Below, one piece after another: positions 36,411-47,289 of a DNA stretch of 64,000 nucleotides. The notes under the pieces are model-generated. The model saw only the letters and a program-made list of their open reading frames with translations, did not search any database and was not told the origin of the DNA. Position numbers and translations under genes: made by a program. Position 1 is the stretch's first letter. Every line of letters starts with the position of its first letter. The DNA is from Gemmobacter sp. 24YEA27 (GTDB lineage Bacteria > Pseudomonadota > Alphaproteobacteria > Rhodobacterales > Rhodobacteraceae). The stretch covers positions 1,602,001 to 1,666,000 of the forward strand of contig NZ_JASJPW010000001.1 of the NCBI RefSeq assembly GCF_030052995.1, read 5' to 3'.

Positions 36411-37130
36411 ATGCGCAGGCCGGAACAGGTGACAGTGCTCTTTGCCGATCAGTCGCTGGGGGCGACTGTCAGGATCGTGGCCGAGACGCTGCTCGCGCGG
36501 ATCACCTCGCAGGAATATGTGGTTGACGAGCGACTGCCCTCGGAACGCACCCTGGCCGGAGAGCTGGGGGTTGCGAGGAACACCGTGCGTGAGGCCCTGG
36601 ATGTTCTGGAAAATCAGGGTGTTATCCGTCGTCGCGCCGGGTCGGGAAGCTTTGTCACCGGGCTGTCACGCCATGAAGATATCGACGTCGGCGACGTGGC
36701 GGCCGAGACCAGCCCGCTTGATCTGCAGGTGATGCGCGGCATTCTTGAGCCCGAGATGATCCGCCTCGCCATCATTGCCATGTCGCCGCGCGAGATCGAA
36801 GCGCTTGGCGAGGTGCTTTCCGCCATGGAGGCGGTGACCACCGATGCCAGTGAATTCGCGCGGCTGGAGGATGAATTTCACCGCCAGATCGCCAAAGGCA
36901 CCGGCAATCCACTGATCGCGGCCTGCTACGATCTGGTGATCGCAGCCCGCCATCAGGCGTTTCGCGCCGCGCTGAACCGCCGCTTTCTGACGCCAAAACG
37001 CATCCAGGACTGCCAGCGCTATTACAACACGCTGTTCAACACCCTGACGGCGCGCGACATCGAAAGCGCGGTCGAATTTACCAAGCTTTTGCTGATCGAA
37101 GAGCAAAAGCTCCTGATGCAGGAAGACTGA
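36411..37130 (+). CDS. GntR-family (FadR subgroup) transcriptional regulator
   Basis: A protein of 239 residues. The winged helix-turn-helix is LPSERTLAGELGVARNTVRE, then ALDVLENQGVIRRRAGSGSF. The C-terminal FCD/FadR ligand domain is all-helical: LDLQVMRGILEPEMIRLAI, ARLEDEFHRQIAKGTGNP and a His-containing helix AARHQAFRAALNRR; the Asp/His pattern suggests a metal-assisted carboxylate ligand. It sits between gmaS and the tmm region and is a likely regulator of methylated-amine genes. Ligand unknown. Confidence 0.85.
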   Translation: MRRPEQVTVLFADQSLGATVRIVAETLLARITSQEYVVDERLPSERTLAGELGVARNTVREALDVLENQGVIRRRAGSGSFVTGLSRHEDIDVGDVAAETSPLDLQVMRGILEPEMIRLAIIAMSPREIEALGEVLSAMEAVTTDASEFARLEDEFHRQIAKGTGNPLIAACYDLVIAARHQAFRAALNRRFLTPKRIQDCQRYYNTLFNTLTARDIESAVEFTKLLLIEEQKLLMQED

Positions 37131-37139
37131 GACGCGGGA

Positions 37140-38456
37140 TCAGAGCGGGGCGGAGGCGGCGCTGTCCAGCGTGGTGTCGCGGATCGGCAGCGGCTCTTTG
37201 CCCTCGCGCTGATACCACATCTGGCCCAGGGCCTCCATTTCCTGGCGAAGCCGTGCACCATGTTCGGCCAGCCAGGCCGGGATGGAGCCAAAGCCGACGA
37301 CCCGCGCCCGGCCAGACGTGATCCTTACCACCGGCCAATCCCCCGCCAACAGATTGTCATTGCCGTAGAATTCGGTCCCGAGCCAGCGCGCATGGCCAAA
37401 GGCATGTTCGCCCCGGCCGCCATGTTTCATCGCCGCAAGGACCGAGACCGGCGCCACCGTTCCGGCCTTTTGCACCGCCATATGCCACAGATCCAGCGTC
37501 GCCGCATATTCCCAGGACACCGAGCCCCAGCTGCCGGGAAAGCGCCGCTCATATTCGCTGTGGAACTGTGTCGGGCGGTTGAAGAAAAAGCTCTTATTCT
37601 GCAGGGCAGGGTCGTCGAAATCGGGGAACTGGAAGAGGAAGCCTTCCATGAATTCTGTCGATGTTTTGCGGATCAGCTCGCGGTAGCCATCGGCGGTACA
37701 GGAGAGCAGCTGGCCGGTAAAGCCCTGGCGATGCGCCGCTTCGGTCAGCGCATGTACCATCGGCGTGTGGCTGGTGCACCAGCACAGGATCTGTGGATCC
37801 GTGGCCAGCATCGCCGCCACGATCTCGTCCGCATCGCCGCCGGTATTGGGATAGCGGATCTCTTTGGTGATCTGGAACCCTTCGGCACCGAATGCGGCAC
37901 GATAGGCGGCAAGTGAGGGCAGGCCCAGCTCATCCATCTGGCTGCACAGCGCCACCCGCCTCAGCTCGGGCCGGTTCTTTGCCAGCCAGCCGACCGCGGT
38001 GACATTGAACAGGGGATGGGTCTCGCTCGGCGCGATCAGATAGGGCGTGTCGGGGGAAAGATCGCTCGGGAGCAGGGTCGAGGTCAGGATCTTGCGTTCG
38101 GTCAGCCAGGGGCGGAGCCGGCGCAGCGAGTCGCCGCCAAGCATCATCAGAAACCGCACATTGCCGTCCTGAACCAGCCGGCGCGCGCCGATGAACGCCC
38201 GATCGGGGTCATAGCCGCAATCTTCGGCGAGGATCTCGACCTGATGGCGCCGCCCGCTGATCATCATACCGCCCGAGGCATTGATCTGGTCGGCCCAGAT
38301 CTGACATCCATAAAGCCCGGGCAGGCCCCAGGACCGCACCTGGCCGCTCAAAGGCGCCAGAAAACCGATCGGGATCCGCTGTCCGGTGGCGGTATCCAGG
38401 CGCCGGACCAGACCTCCGACCGCGAGCCGCTGTGCCAGACTGACAGAACCTGTCAT
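37140..38456 (-). CDS. AmiC/UrtA/FmdD-type ligand-binding protein without export signal
   Basis: A protein of 438 residues of the periplasmic-binding-protein (type 1, Peripla_BP_5/6) fold: [50 protein letters not shown], and [20 protein letters not shown]. Such proteins bind urea, short amides or branched amino acids. The N-terminus ([20 protein letters not shown]) is not a normal Sec signal or lipobox, and no ABC permease genes are nearby. It may be a cytosolic sensor like AmiC, or have a misjudged start. It is divergent from tmm across a 167-base promoter region, so a role in sensing a methylated amine or amide is plausible but unproven. Confidence 0.65.
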   Translation of the reverse strand: MTGSVSLAQRLAVGGLVRRLDTATGQRIPIGFLAPLSGQVRSWGLPGLYGCQIWADQINASGGMMISGRRHQVEILAEDCGYDPDRAFIGARRLVQDGNVRFLMMLGGDSLRRLRPWLTERKILTSTLLPSDLSPDTPYLIAPSETHPLFNVTAVGWLAKNRPELRRVALCSQMDELGLPSLAAYRAAFGAEGFQITKEIRYPNTGGDADEIVAAMLATDPQILCWCTSHTPMVHALTEAAHRQGFTGQLLSCTADGYRELIRKTSTEFMEGFLFQFPDFDDPALQNKSFFFNRPTQFHSEYERRFPGSWGSVSWEYAATLDLWHMAVQKAGTVAPVSVLAAMKHGGRGEHAFGHARWLGTEFYGNDNLLAGDWPVVRITSGRARVVGFGSIPAWLAEHGARLRQEMEALGQMWYQREGKEPLPIRDTTLDSAASAPL

Positions 38457-38520
38457 CTCCCGCCCCTTGTTTCAGCGCCAGACCGCCCGGTTGGCGGCGA
38501 TTCCGCCAGGAATCTTTTTC

Positions 38521-38609
38521 CCAGCATGAAGATTTGTTGACATGCTGGCAATCCTGTCGCGTAATTGGCGCAGTGAATAAGGAACCAATCCATAAACTGG
38601 TTCAGACCA
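38521..38609 (+). promoter_or_regulatory. tmm promoter region with two dyads
   Basis: A perfect -35 TTGACA (38537-38542) is followed by a weak -10 (GTAATT, about 38561-38566). CCAGCAT (38521-38527) and ATGCTGG (38542-38548) form a perfect 7-bp inverted repeat that spans the -35. Downstream, GAACCA (38582-38587) and TGGTTC (38598-38603) form a second dyad, overlapping TGGT-tcag-ACCA (38598-38609), between the promoter and the tmm ATG. The layout suits control by two regulators. Confidence 0.5.
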
Positions 38610-38623
38610 ACGGGAGCACGCGC

Positions 38624-39964
38624 ATGAGTAAGAGAATCGCAGTCATCGGAGCAGGCCCTTCCGGCCTTGCACAGCTGCGCGCCTTTCAGTCGGCCGCCGA
38701 AAAAGGCGCCGAAATTCCAGAGATCGTCTGCTTCGAGAAGCAGTCCGACTGGGGCGGGCTGTGGAACTACTCCTGGCGCACTGGTCTGGACCAGTATGGC
38801 GAACCGGTTCATGGCTCGATGTACCGCTATCTTTGGTCGAATGGCCCGAAAGAAGGGCTTGAATTCGCTGATTATTCTTTTGAAGAGCATTTTGGCAAGC
38901 AGATTGCCTCCTACCCGCCGCGCGCGGTGCTGCTCGACTATATTGAGGGGCGCGTGAAAAAGGCGGGCGTTCGCAAATGGATCCGCTTTGAGAATGTGGT
39001 CCGCCTTGTGGACTGGGATGAGGCGACGCAGAAATTCACCGTTACCGTGCAGGATCTGCCGAAAGATCACTGCTATTCGGAAGAATTCGACCATGTGATC
39101 GTGGCCTCGGGCCATTTCTCGACGCCGAATGTGCCGTCCTTCCCCGGGTTCGAGCGCTTCAACGGGCGCATCGTCCATGCCCATGATTTCCGCGATGCGC
39201 GCGAATTCACCGGTAAGGATGTGATGCTGGTCGGCACCTCCTACTCGTCGGAAGACATCGGCTCGCAATGCTGGAAATATGGCGCGAAGTCGATCACCAA
39301 CACCTATCGCTCGGAGCCGATGGGGTTCGACTGGCCGGATAACTGGGAAGAAAAGCCCAATATGCAGAAGGTCGAAGGCAATATCGTCACCTTCGGCGAT
39401 GGCAGCACCAAGAAGATCGACGCGATCATTCTGTGCACCGGCTATAAGCATCACTTCCCCTTCCTGCCCGACGGGCTGCGGCTGAGAACGGCAAACCGGC
39501 TTGCGACGAACGACCTCTATAAGGGTGTCGCCTATGTCCATAACCCGGCTCTTTTCTATATCGGGATGCAGGATCAGTGGTTCACCTTTAACATGTTCGA
39601 CGCCCAGGCCTGGTGGGCGCGTGATGTGATCCTGGGGCGCATCGCGCTGCCGGGTAAAGAGGCGATGCTGGCTGATGTGACCGACCGCGTTGCGCGCGAG
39701 GATGCCGGCAAAGACACCCATGATGCGATCCAGTATCAGGGGGATTACGTTAAAGAACTGATCGAAGAGACGGATTACCCGAGCTTCGATGTTGATGGCG
39801 CCTGCGAGATCTTCTTCGAATGGAAGGATCACAAGAAGCAGGACATCATGGGCTTCCGCAACAATTCCTACAAATCGGTGATCACCGGCACGATGGCGCC
39901 GAAGCATCATACGCTCTGGAAGGATGCGCTGGACGACACGATCGAAAGCTATCTGCAGAACTGA
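38624..39964 (+). CDS. tmm: trimethylamine monooxygenase
   Basis: Flavin-containing monooxygenase of 446 residues oxidising trimethylamine to TMAO with NADPH and O2; also active on other N/S substrates. FAD motif is [15 protein letters not shown]; the FMO signature [11 protein letters not shown] is present; the NADPH motif is [12 protein letters not shown]; and [12 protein letters not shown] is the C-terminal ATG-like motif. Length and blocks match bacterial Tmm closely ([20 protein letters not shown]). ATG 38624 follows GGGAG. It stands alone between a divergent binding-protein gene and a convergent glyA. Confidence 0.95.
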   Translation: MSKRIAVIGAGPSGLAQLRAFQSAAEKGAEIPEIVCFEKQSDWGGLWNYSWRTGLDQYGEPVHGSMYRYLWSNGPKEGLEFADYSFEEHFGKQIASYPPRAVLLDYIEGRVKKAGVRKWIRFENVVRLVDWDEATQKFTVTVQDLPKDHCYSEEFDHVIVASGHFSTPNVPSFPGFERFNGRIVHAHDFRDAREFTGKDVMLVGTSYSSEDIGSQCWKYGAKSITNTYRSEPMGFDWPDNWEEKPNMQKVEGNIVTFGDGSTKKIDAIILCTGYKHHFPFLPDGLRLRTANRLATNDLYKGVAYVHNPALFYIGMQDQWFTFNMFDAQAWWARDVILGRIALPGKEAMLADVTDRVAREDAGKDTHDAIQYQGDYVKELIEETDYPSFDVDGACEIFFEWKDHKKQDIMGFRNNSYKSVITGTMAPKHHTLWKDALDDTIESYLQN

Positions 39965-40003
39965 CGGTCCGCTCTGGCGCAAAAGGAGAGGTTCCGATCA
40001 GAA

Positions 40004-40036
40004 GGGGCGCTGGCAAAGTCCAGCGCCCCTTTCTTT
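40004..40036 (+). terminator. intrinsic terminator after tmm
   Basis: GGGGCGCTGG (40004-40013) and CCAGCGCCCC (40020-40029), a perfect 10-bp stem followed by TTTCTTTT. Confidence 0.9.
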
Positions 40037-40058
40037 TGCACGATTGTTGGAAATACGT

Positions 40059-40086
40059 GAAATGCCGGCAGGTTTGCCGGCATTTC
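40059..40086. terminator. 12-bp hairpin after glyA operon
   Basis: GAAATGCCGGCA (40059-40070), loop 'ggtt', TGCCGGCATTTC (40075-40086). The symmetric perfect stem lies 30 bases past the glyA stop and probably ends the sgaA-glyA operon. Confidence 0.75.
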
Positions 40087-40116
40087 GCGATCAGAATGTT
40101 CGAATAGTGAAAGCGG

Positions 40117-41413
40117 TCAGAGGGTCGGGTAAAGCGGGAACCTGTCGCACAGGGCCTGGACCTCGGCCTTCACTTTGGCCTCGACCTCCCCGTTGCCGTC
40201 TTCGCCATTGGCGGCGAGCCCATCAACCACTTCGACGATCCACCGCGAGATCTGGCGGAACTCGGCCTCGCCGAACCCACGGGTGGTGCCTGCCGGCGCG
40301 CCCAGACGGATGCCCGAGGTCACGAACGGCTTTTCCGGATCAAACGGCACGCCGTTTTTATTGCAGGTGATATGGGCGCGGCCAAGCGCCGCCTCGGCTG
40401 CCTTGCCGGTCACTTTCTTGGGCCGCAGATCGGCGAGGCAAAGATGGTTGTCAGTGCCGCCCGAGACGATGTCGATCCCGCCCTTCATCAGCTCATCCGC
40501 CATCGCCGCCGCATTGGTTTTCACCTGGGCGGCATAGGCTTTGAACTCGGGGCGCAGTGCTTCGCCGAAGGCGACCGCTTTGGCGGCGATCACATGCATC
40601 AGCGGGCCGCCCTGCAGGCCGGGGAAGACCGCCGAATTGATTTTCTTAGCGATGTCTTCATCATTTGTGAGCACCATACCCCCACGCGGGCCGCGCAAGG
40701 ATTTGTGGGTCGTGGTGGTCACCACATGGGCATGCGGCAGCGGCGAGGCATGCACGCCGCCGGCCACAAGACCCGCGATATGTGCCATATCAACATGGAG
40801 GTAAGCGCCGATCTCATCAGCAATCGCCCGGAAGGCGGCCCAGTCCCATTCGCGGCTATAGGCGGTGCCCCCGCCAGGATCAGCTTTGGTCTGTGCTCGA
40901 GGGCTTTCTTGCGCACCTCGTCCATATCGAGGCGCTGGTCCTGCTGGCGCACGCCGTAAGAGATGACCTTGAACCACTTGCCGGACATATTGACCGGCGA
41001 GCCATGGGTGAGGTGTCCGCCCGAATTCAGGTCGAGCCCCATGAACGTGTCGCCCGGCTGCAAAAGCGCGAGGAAGACGGCCTGGTTCATCTGGCTGCCG
41101 GAATTCGGCTGCACATTGGCGAATTTGCAGCCAAAAAGCTCTTTCGCGCGCTCGATCGCGAGGGTTTCGGCGATGTCCACATATTGGCAGCCGCCGTAAT
41201 AGCGCTTGCCCGGATAGCCCTCGGCATATTTGTTCGTGAGCACCGAGCCCTGGGCTTCCAGAACCGCGAGGGAGACGATGTTCTCGCTCGCGATCAGCTC
41301 GATCTCATCGCGCTGACGGCCAAGTTCAGAGCGCACAGCCCCGAAAAGCTCGGGTCGCGCGAGGAAAGAGATTCGGTGAAAAAGCCGGAGCTCTGGAAAT
41401 TTGTATCAGGCAT
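40117..41413 (-). CDS. glyA: serine hydroxymethyltransferase (two one-base frameshifts)
   Basis: Serine-cycle entry enzyme: glycine plus methylene-tetrahydrofolate gives serine. Three frames join into about 432 residues. From ATG 41413 ([20 protein letters not shown]) a G is missing near 41350-41356; then [19 protein letters not shown] and [16 protein letters not shown] follow; then a G is missing in the G5 run (C5 at 40868-40872); then [33 protein letters not shown] continues. The PLP lysine is in [15 protein letters not shown]. All active-site blocks are intact, so the breaks are probably sequence errors. It is the last gene of the sgaA-mtkA-mtkB-hprA-ppc-glyA operon. Confidence 0.9.
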
Positions 41414-41453
41414 ATCGGGCCTCTTTCTGGTCCTGGATCTGCGGAAAGGGTGG

Positions 41454-44119
41454 TCAGCCGGTCCAACCTAGGCCGGCGGCGATGCAGTTCATGCTTTGCA
41501 AAAGCGGCACGGAAAGTGCTTGCCGTTCGCTTTGGCGCGCCTGGCGCAAGAGGTCAATTTGCAGGCGGTTGAGCTGGTCAAGGGCGATCCGGTTGCGTTC
41601 GAACCCGTCGCGGAACATCGGGAACCGCGCGGCGAGACTGTCCTGGCTGGTGATTTGCAGGATCGCCGAGCAGGTCAGCTGGTACTCCTCGCGGATCATC
41701 CCGAACAGGGTGTTGGCCAGATCGCGGTCGGTGACAAGGCTGGCATAGCCAGCGGCGACATCCATATCCGCCTGCACCAGGCTCTTCTCGATCTCGTCAA
41801 CCACCATGCGAAACAACGGGTTAGAGGAGAACATCCGCGACAGGAGCAGCCTGCCGCTTTCGCCGCGCACCGAAAGGAAGGAGGTGATCGCGGATCCGAA
41901 ACCATACCAGCCGGTCAGCATATGACGGTTCTGGGACCAGGCGAAGACCCAGGGGATGGCACGCAGATCAGCGAGCGTCTTTGCCCCGTGGCGCCGCGCC
42001 GGCCGCGAGCCCAGTTTCAACGCTGACAATTCGCCGACCGGGCTCGCCTCTTCGAAATAGCGAACGAAATCCGGGCTCTCGACCAGGCGTGACCAGACCG
42101 CTTGCGACATGCCGGAAAGGGCGACAAGGGCTTCGTCCTGGTCAGGATGGACCAGCGATCCCTGCGACCCCGAGCTGGCGGTATGGGTCAGAACCGCGGC
42201 GGTGAGCAACTCCATATTGTAGAGAGCTGTGCCGCGATTGGCATATTTTGCGGAAACCACTTCGCCTTGCTCGGTGAGTTTAAGCGCGCCGCCGATGGTG
42301 CCGCCGGGCTGCGCCGCAATGGCGCGTTCTGTGGGGGCGCCACCCCGGCTGGCTGAACCACCGCGACCGTGAAAGAAACTGGGACGGAAACCATGTGCGG
42401 CCAGTGTTGCCGTGATCCGCCGCTGGGCGCGGTGCAATTCCCAGGTCGAACAGAGGAAGCCACCGTCTTTCCCGGAATCGGAATAGCCCAGCATAACCTC
42501 GACATGGCCGCGTTTTCCCGAAGGCCAGCGCGAAAGGCATTGTTTTTCAACAACTCTTCCAGAATTTCCGGGCCAGCGCGCAGATCGGCAATGGTTTCGA
42601 ACAGCGGCACGACGACCAGCGCGGAGCGCCGGGGCAGGCACCGGCGGCATAGCGCGTGAGCAGATGTACTGCGAGAATATCCTCGGCAGAGCGTGCCATT
42701 GACACGATGAAAGGGCCAAACGCCTCGGGGTCATGCCCGCTTTCGCGGGTGAGCCGCAGCAGCGCGAGCAGATCCTGCGCGACCGGCCCGAGGTCAGTAT
42801 CCTGGATTTGGGGCAGTTCGGGGTCGGCGAGGGCGCGCCGGATTTCCGCAGCACCGGCAGGGTGCCACTGCGGGCGCTGATCCCTTGCGCGGCCCAGATC
42901 TCATCCAGGACCGCGTTGATAATGGTCGAATTTTGCCGCAGATCCAGCGCGGCGGTGCGAAACCCGAAAACCTCGGCCCGCCAGCCCACCGGGCGGATCC
43001 AGGCCCTTGCGAGATCGCCGGCACCGATGGCGAGCAGGGCGGCTTCGACACTGTTCAGATCACCGACCAGTTCATGCGGACCGCGATAGGCGGTCGCAGT
43101 GCCATCCCGGCTTGCGATCAGCCGGGCGAGGATCGCGCTTAACGCCTGTCGGAAAATCTCATTGGGATTGCGTTGGTTATGTGGCGTGCCGCTCCGGCTT
43201 TGCACGATGACGGCGGCCAGTGCGGCCATATTGCTCTCGGGACCGGCACGATGCGGCAGGAAATGCTGAGCCGCCGCGCGGCGCGCTCGACCCCTTCAAT
43301 ATGGCAGGCGAGCGCGGCCAGTCTTCCGGCGCTGATCGCGGCTCGCGTCACCTCTGCCGTCACATTGGGATTGCCGTCGCGGTCGCCGCCAATCCAGGTG
43401 TTGAACCGCAGACAGGGACGTTCCGATACCGCCGATTGTGGGGCGAATGCGGCGCGCGCATCGATAAAGCGTTCATAAAGCTGGGGAACCGCGTCAAAGA
43501 GGCTGTTGCGGAAAAATTGCAGGCCCCAATTGATCTCATCGGTGAGGCTGGGGCGTTCCAGCCGCAATTCCCCGGTCAGCCACAGAAGCTCGATCTCGCA
43601 GCGGATCTCTATATAGAGGGCTTCGCGCTCGCGCGGGGTCCAGCGTTGGGTCTCCAGCTCGACAAGGCGGCGATAGATGCGGCGGTGAATTTCAAGAATT
43701 GTGACCCGTTTCGCCTCGGTCGGATGCGCGGTCATCGTCGGCACCACCGCGAGTTTTGCGACCGCCGCGTCAATTGCGGCGGAGTCCATCCCCTGCTGGG
43801 CGAGGCCTGCGAAGGCCGCCGCAAAAGAGCCGGGAACATTCTCTGCCCCCTCTCGCGCTTCGATCCGGCGGCGCTGACGCATCGCGTCATTTTCCTCGGC
43901 GATCCGCGACAGCTGAAAGCGGATGTTCAGCGCCTGGAGATAGGGGATAGCGCGGTCATCGGCGGGAATCGGGGCGGTCGCGCCAGTGGCAAGCCAGGTG
44001 GCGACTTCAGGCGCACGCTGGGTCACCACTTCCGCCAGCAGGTCATGCAACAGGTGGCGCAGCGCGGCCGCATCGCTGTCTGCCGGCAGGCCCGGATCAG
44101 GCATCACCCGGTTCATCAT
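41454..44119 (-). CDS. ppc: phosphoenolpyruvate carboxylase (four one-base frameshifts)
   Basis: Carboxylates phosphoenolpyruvate to oxaloacetate, the CO2-fixing step of the serine cycle. The N-terminal frame from ATG 44119 has TMTAHPTEAKRVTI and WIGGDRDGNPNVT. Single G/C losses near 43239, 42846, 42631-42634 and 42510 split the middle, but every piece is clear when joined: EIRRALADPELPQIQD, VVPLFETIADLRAG, HVEVMLGYSDSGKDGGF and FHGRGGSASRGGAPTERAI. The C-terminus is full (ANTLFGMIREEY, ending NCIAAGLGWTG). It would be about 889 residues. No in-frame stops are seen apart from the shifts. Its start overlaps the hprA stop by ATGA. Confidence 0.9.
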
Positions 44120-45089
44120 GCCACCCTGTCGCGAGGAGCGCGGCCCTCAAAGAAATCGACCAGGTTTTCGAAGACGCGGAACCCCATGGCCTCACGGGTT
44201 TCGCGGGTTGCCGATCCCAGATGCGGCAACAGCACAAGATTGTCGCTGTTGAGAAGATCTGCCGGGATCTGTGGTTCGCGCTCAAACACATCAAGCCCGG
44301 CGCCACCGATCGTGCCATACCAGAGTGCACGGGAAAGCGCATGTTCATCAACCACTTCGCCGCGCGCGGTGTTGATCAGGAAGGCGCCGGGCCGCATCAG
44401 GTCGAGGCGCCGCGCATTGATCAGATGCCGGTTTGCCGCGCCCCGGGGCAGTGGAGCGAGACGAAATCGCAGGCCGGCAAGAGGTCTTCGATGGTTTCCA
44501 CCTGCACCGCGTTGTAGCGGGCAAGCACCTCCGGCGCGATTGCCGAGCGGTTTTGCACCAGGATCTTCATGCCAAAACCGTGATGCGCGCGCTGCGCCAT
44601 TGCCTGGCCGATACGGCCAAAACCGATGATGCCCAGCGTTGCGCCCGAGACCCGCGTGCCGATCATATGGGTCGGCCGCCAGCCGGTCCATTTGCCATCC
44701 CGGACCTCGCGTTCGCCTTCACCGGCACGCCGCGCCACCATCAGCATCAGCGTCATGGCGATATCGGCGGTGCATTCGGACAGCACATCAGGCGTATTCG
44801 TCACCATGATGCCGCGATCCTTCGCAGATCCGGTGTCGATATGGGAAAAGCCAACCCCATAATTTGCAAGGATTTTTACCCGCGCCGGGGCCTCGCAAAA
44901 GGCCTCGGCGGGGAGTTTGTCAGTCACCGTCGGAAGAACAGCATCATAGCTGCGAAAGGCGTCCCGGAACTCTGCGAGCCCCAGAGGCCGGTCGGCCCGG
45001 TTCAGATCGGTGTCGAAGATCTCCGACATTTTCGCCTCGACCGCGGCGGGCCAGCGGCGGGTGACAAGAACCTTTGGTTTTGCAGCCAT
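44116..45089 (-). CDS. hprA: hydroxypyruvate reductase / D-glycerate dehydrogenase (one frameshift)
   Basis: D-isomer-specific 2-hydroxyacid dehydrogenase reducing hydroxypyruvate to glycerate in the serine cycle. The N-terminal frame has KILANYGVGFSHIDTGSAKDRGI, the NAD motif LGIIGFGRIGQAMA and ACDFVSLHCPG. The rest follows in another frame after adding a G in the C4 run (44441-44444): RHLINARRLDLMRPGAFLIN, the catalytic Arg/Glu blocks and HLGSATRETREAMG with the catalytic His. Corrected length is about 325 residues. It lies between mtkB and ppc, a classic serine-cycle setting. Confidence 0.88.
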
Positions 45090-45110
45090 GATGCGTTCCC
45101 CCCTTGCGGT

Positions 45111-45998
45111 TCAGGCGGCGTTCAGCACGCGGGCGATGGTCTCACCGATGACCGAGGGGTTCTCGGCCACGGTGACGCCGGCGGCAGTGAGGATCTCGAC
45201 CTTTTCGCTGGCGCTTTCGCCAAAGGCCGAGATGATCGCGCCGGCATGACCCATCGTGCGGCCCTTCGGTGCGGTGAGGCCGGCGATATAGGCGACCACC
45301 GGTTTCGTCATGTTTTCCTGGATCCAGGCGGCGGCTTCGGCCTCTTGGGGGCCGCCGATTTCACCGATCAGGCAGACAATATGGGTGTCGGGATCCTTCT
45401 CGAACTGCTCGAGAATATCGCGGAAGGATGAGCCGTTGATCGGATCGCCGCCGATGCCGACGCTGGTCGAAACCCCGATGCCGCGATCTTTCAGCTGCTG
45501 AGCCGCCTCATAGCCCAGCGTGCCGGAGCGCCCGACAATCCCCACATGACCGGGCAGATAGATATGCCCCGGCATGATGCCGACCAGCGATTTCCCGGGA
45601 GAAATGGTGCCGGCGCAGTTCGGCCCGGTCAGGACCATGCGCTTTTCCTTGGGGTAGCGCATCATATAGCGTTTGACGCGGATCATGTCCTGGGCCGGGA
45701 TGCCGTCGGTGATGCAGACGCAGTAGCGGATGCCGCCATCCGCGGCCTCCATAATGCTGTCAGCGGCGAAGGGCGGGGGAACGAAGACAAGGCTTGCTTC
45801 GGCGCCGGTGGCCTCGACCGCTTGTTTTACCGTGTCGAAAACCGGAACGCCGTGGACGGTCTCGCCCGCCTTGCCAGGCACGACGCCGCCGACGAGGTTG
45901 GTGCCGTAATCCAGCATTTCCTTTGCATGGAACTGCGCCATGCGGCCAGTAATACCCTGGATGATGACGGGGGTGTTTCTGTCGAGAAAGATGCTCAT
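45111..45998 (-). CDS. mtkB: malate-CoA ligase, alpha subunit
   Basis: A protein of 295 residues of the succinyl-CoA synthetase alpha type. Blocks: [20 protein letters not shown] (CoA-binding Rossmann part), [40 protein letters not shown], and the phospho-His loop [14 protein letters not shown]. Beside sgaA, hprA, ppc and mcl it is malate thiokinase rather than the TCA enzyme. Its ATG overlaps the mtkA stop (ATGA), so the subunits are coupled. Confidence 0.92.
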   Translation of the reverse strand: MSIFLDRNTPVIIQGITGRMAQFHAKEMLDYGTNLVGGVVPGKAGETVHGVPVFDTVKQAVEATGAEASLVFVPPPFAADSIMEAADGGIRYCVCITDGIPAQDMIRVKRYMMRYPKEKRMVLTGPNCAGTISPGKSLVGIMPGHIYLPGHVGIVGRSGTLGYEAAQQLKDRGIGVSTSVGIGGDPINGSSFRDILEQFEKDPDTHIVCLIGEIGGPQEAEAAAWIQENMTKPVVAYIAGLTAPKGRTMGHAGAIISAFGESASEKVEILTAAGVTVAENPSVIGETIARVLNAA

Positions 45999-47193
45999 TT
46001 CACGATCCTCATCCGGGTGTTCTGGGTTTTGTCGTTTTTCCAGGCCGAAACAGCGCGATCTGCTGCCTCCATCAGCGAAGTCGCGCGGATGATCGGCAGC
46101 CCGCTTTTCGCAAGGATCTTCAGCCCTTCCTCGACATTAGTGCCCGCGAGCCGCACCACGACCGGCACATCGACCGGATTGGCCTGCAAAGCCTGGACCA
46201 CACCTTCGGCCACCCAGTCGCAGCGGTTGATGCCGGCGAAGATGTTCACAAGGATCGCCTGAACGTTTTCATCCGAGTTCACGAGGCGAAACGCCTTCGC
46301 CACCCGCTCGGGCGTCGCGCCGCCGCCGATATCGAGGAAGTTCGCGGGCTCGCCACCCGCCAGCTTGATCGTATCCATCGTCGCCATGGCAAGCCCGGCG
46401 CCGTTCACGATGCAGCCGATATTGCCGGACAGGCCGATGTAAGAGAGGCCGCGATCCGCCGCGCGGCTTTCGCGCGGGTCTTCCTGGCTTTTGTCGCGCA
46501 GCTCGGCAATGGCCGGGTGGCGGAACAGGGCATTGGTATCAAAGGTCATTTTCGCGTCGAGCGCCAGGATGCGGCGGTCGGCCGTGATCACCAGCGGGTT
46601 GATCTCGACCATGGTCGCGTCAAGCTCGGTGAAGGCGCGGTAGCAGCCTTGCAGCGTGCGCACCATCTGTTGGATCATGTCGGTCGGGATCTTCAGTGCA
46701 AACGCGATTTCCCGCGCTTGGAATTCCTGAAGGCCCACTGCCGGCTCGACCGTCGAGCGCACGATGCTTTCCGGGCGGGTGGCCGAGATTTCTTCGATCT
46801 CCATCCCGCCTTCCGAAGAGGCGACGATCATCACCCGCTGCGACGAGCGGTCGAGCACGAAGCCGAGATAGATCTCGCGCTCGAACGGCACTGCCGCCTC
46901 GACATAGATACGGTAAATGCCCTTGCCTTCGGCGCCGGTCTGATGCGTGACCAGACGGCGGCCGAACATCTCATTGGTGGCGTCCTGGATCTCATGTTCC
47001 GAAGAACAGATCTTGACGCCGCCGGCCTTGCCACGCCCGCCGGCATGGACCTGGGCCTTCACGATCCAGCGTGAGCCCCCATTTCCCTTGCGCGGTAAGC
47101 CGCCTGTTCGGGGCTGTAAGCCAGCGCCCCATCCGGAATTGCGACACCGAAACGGTGAAGTATCTCTTTCGCCTGATATTCATGAATGTCCAT
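45995..47193 (-). CDS. mtkA: malate-CoA ligase, beta subunit (one frameshift)
   Basis: ATP-grasp subunit that activates malate to malyl-CoA with MtkB. The N-terminus [20 protein letters not shown] from ATG 47193 is in a different frame from the main body and joins as [23 protein letters not shown] if a G is added to the G5 run (C5 at 47076-47080). ATP-grasp residues [10 protein letters not shown] and LDAKMTFD, then [17 protein letters not shown], and [13 protein letters not shown] are intact. Corrected length is about 399 residues, typical. It is second in the operon after sgaA. Confidence 0.92.
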
Positions 47194-47289
47194 GCGCGGC
47201 CCTCCCTGACCGGTTATGGTTGTGAATTTCCGCGTTTTTTTTCGCGGTTGGTGTCTGGCTGCGGGCGATGCCGCAGCCAGGGAAACGGC

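Noticed and set aside
41454..44119. Calling ppc a true pseudogene
   Set aside because: All breaks are single missing G/C bases with perfect protein sequence on both sides and no stop codons or missense damage; the same error type hits lnt and glyA. Left as an intact gene with a warning.
45111..47193. Annotating the CoA ligase as succinyl-CoA synthetase sucCD
   Set aside because: The neighbours sgaA, hprA, ppc, glyA, mcl and gckA are serine-cycle genes, so malate-CoA ligase is the better call; sequence alone does not fully separate the two.
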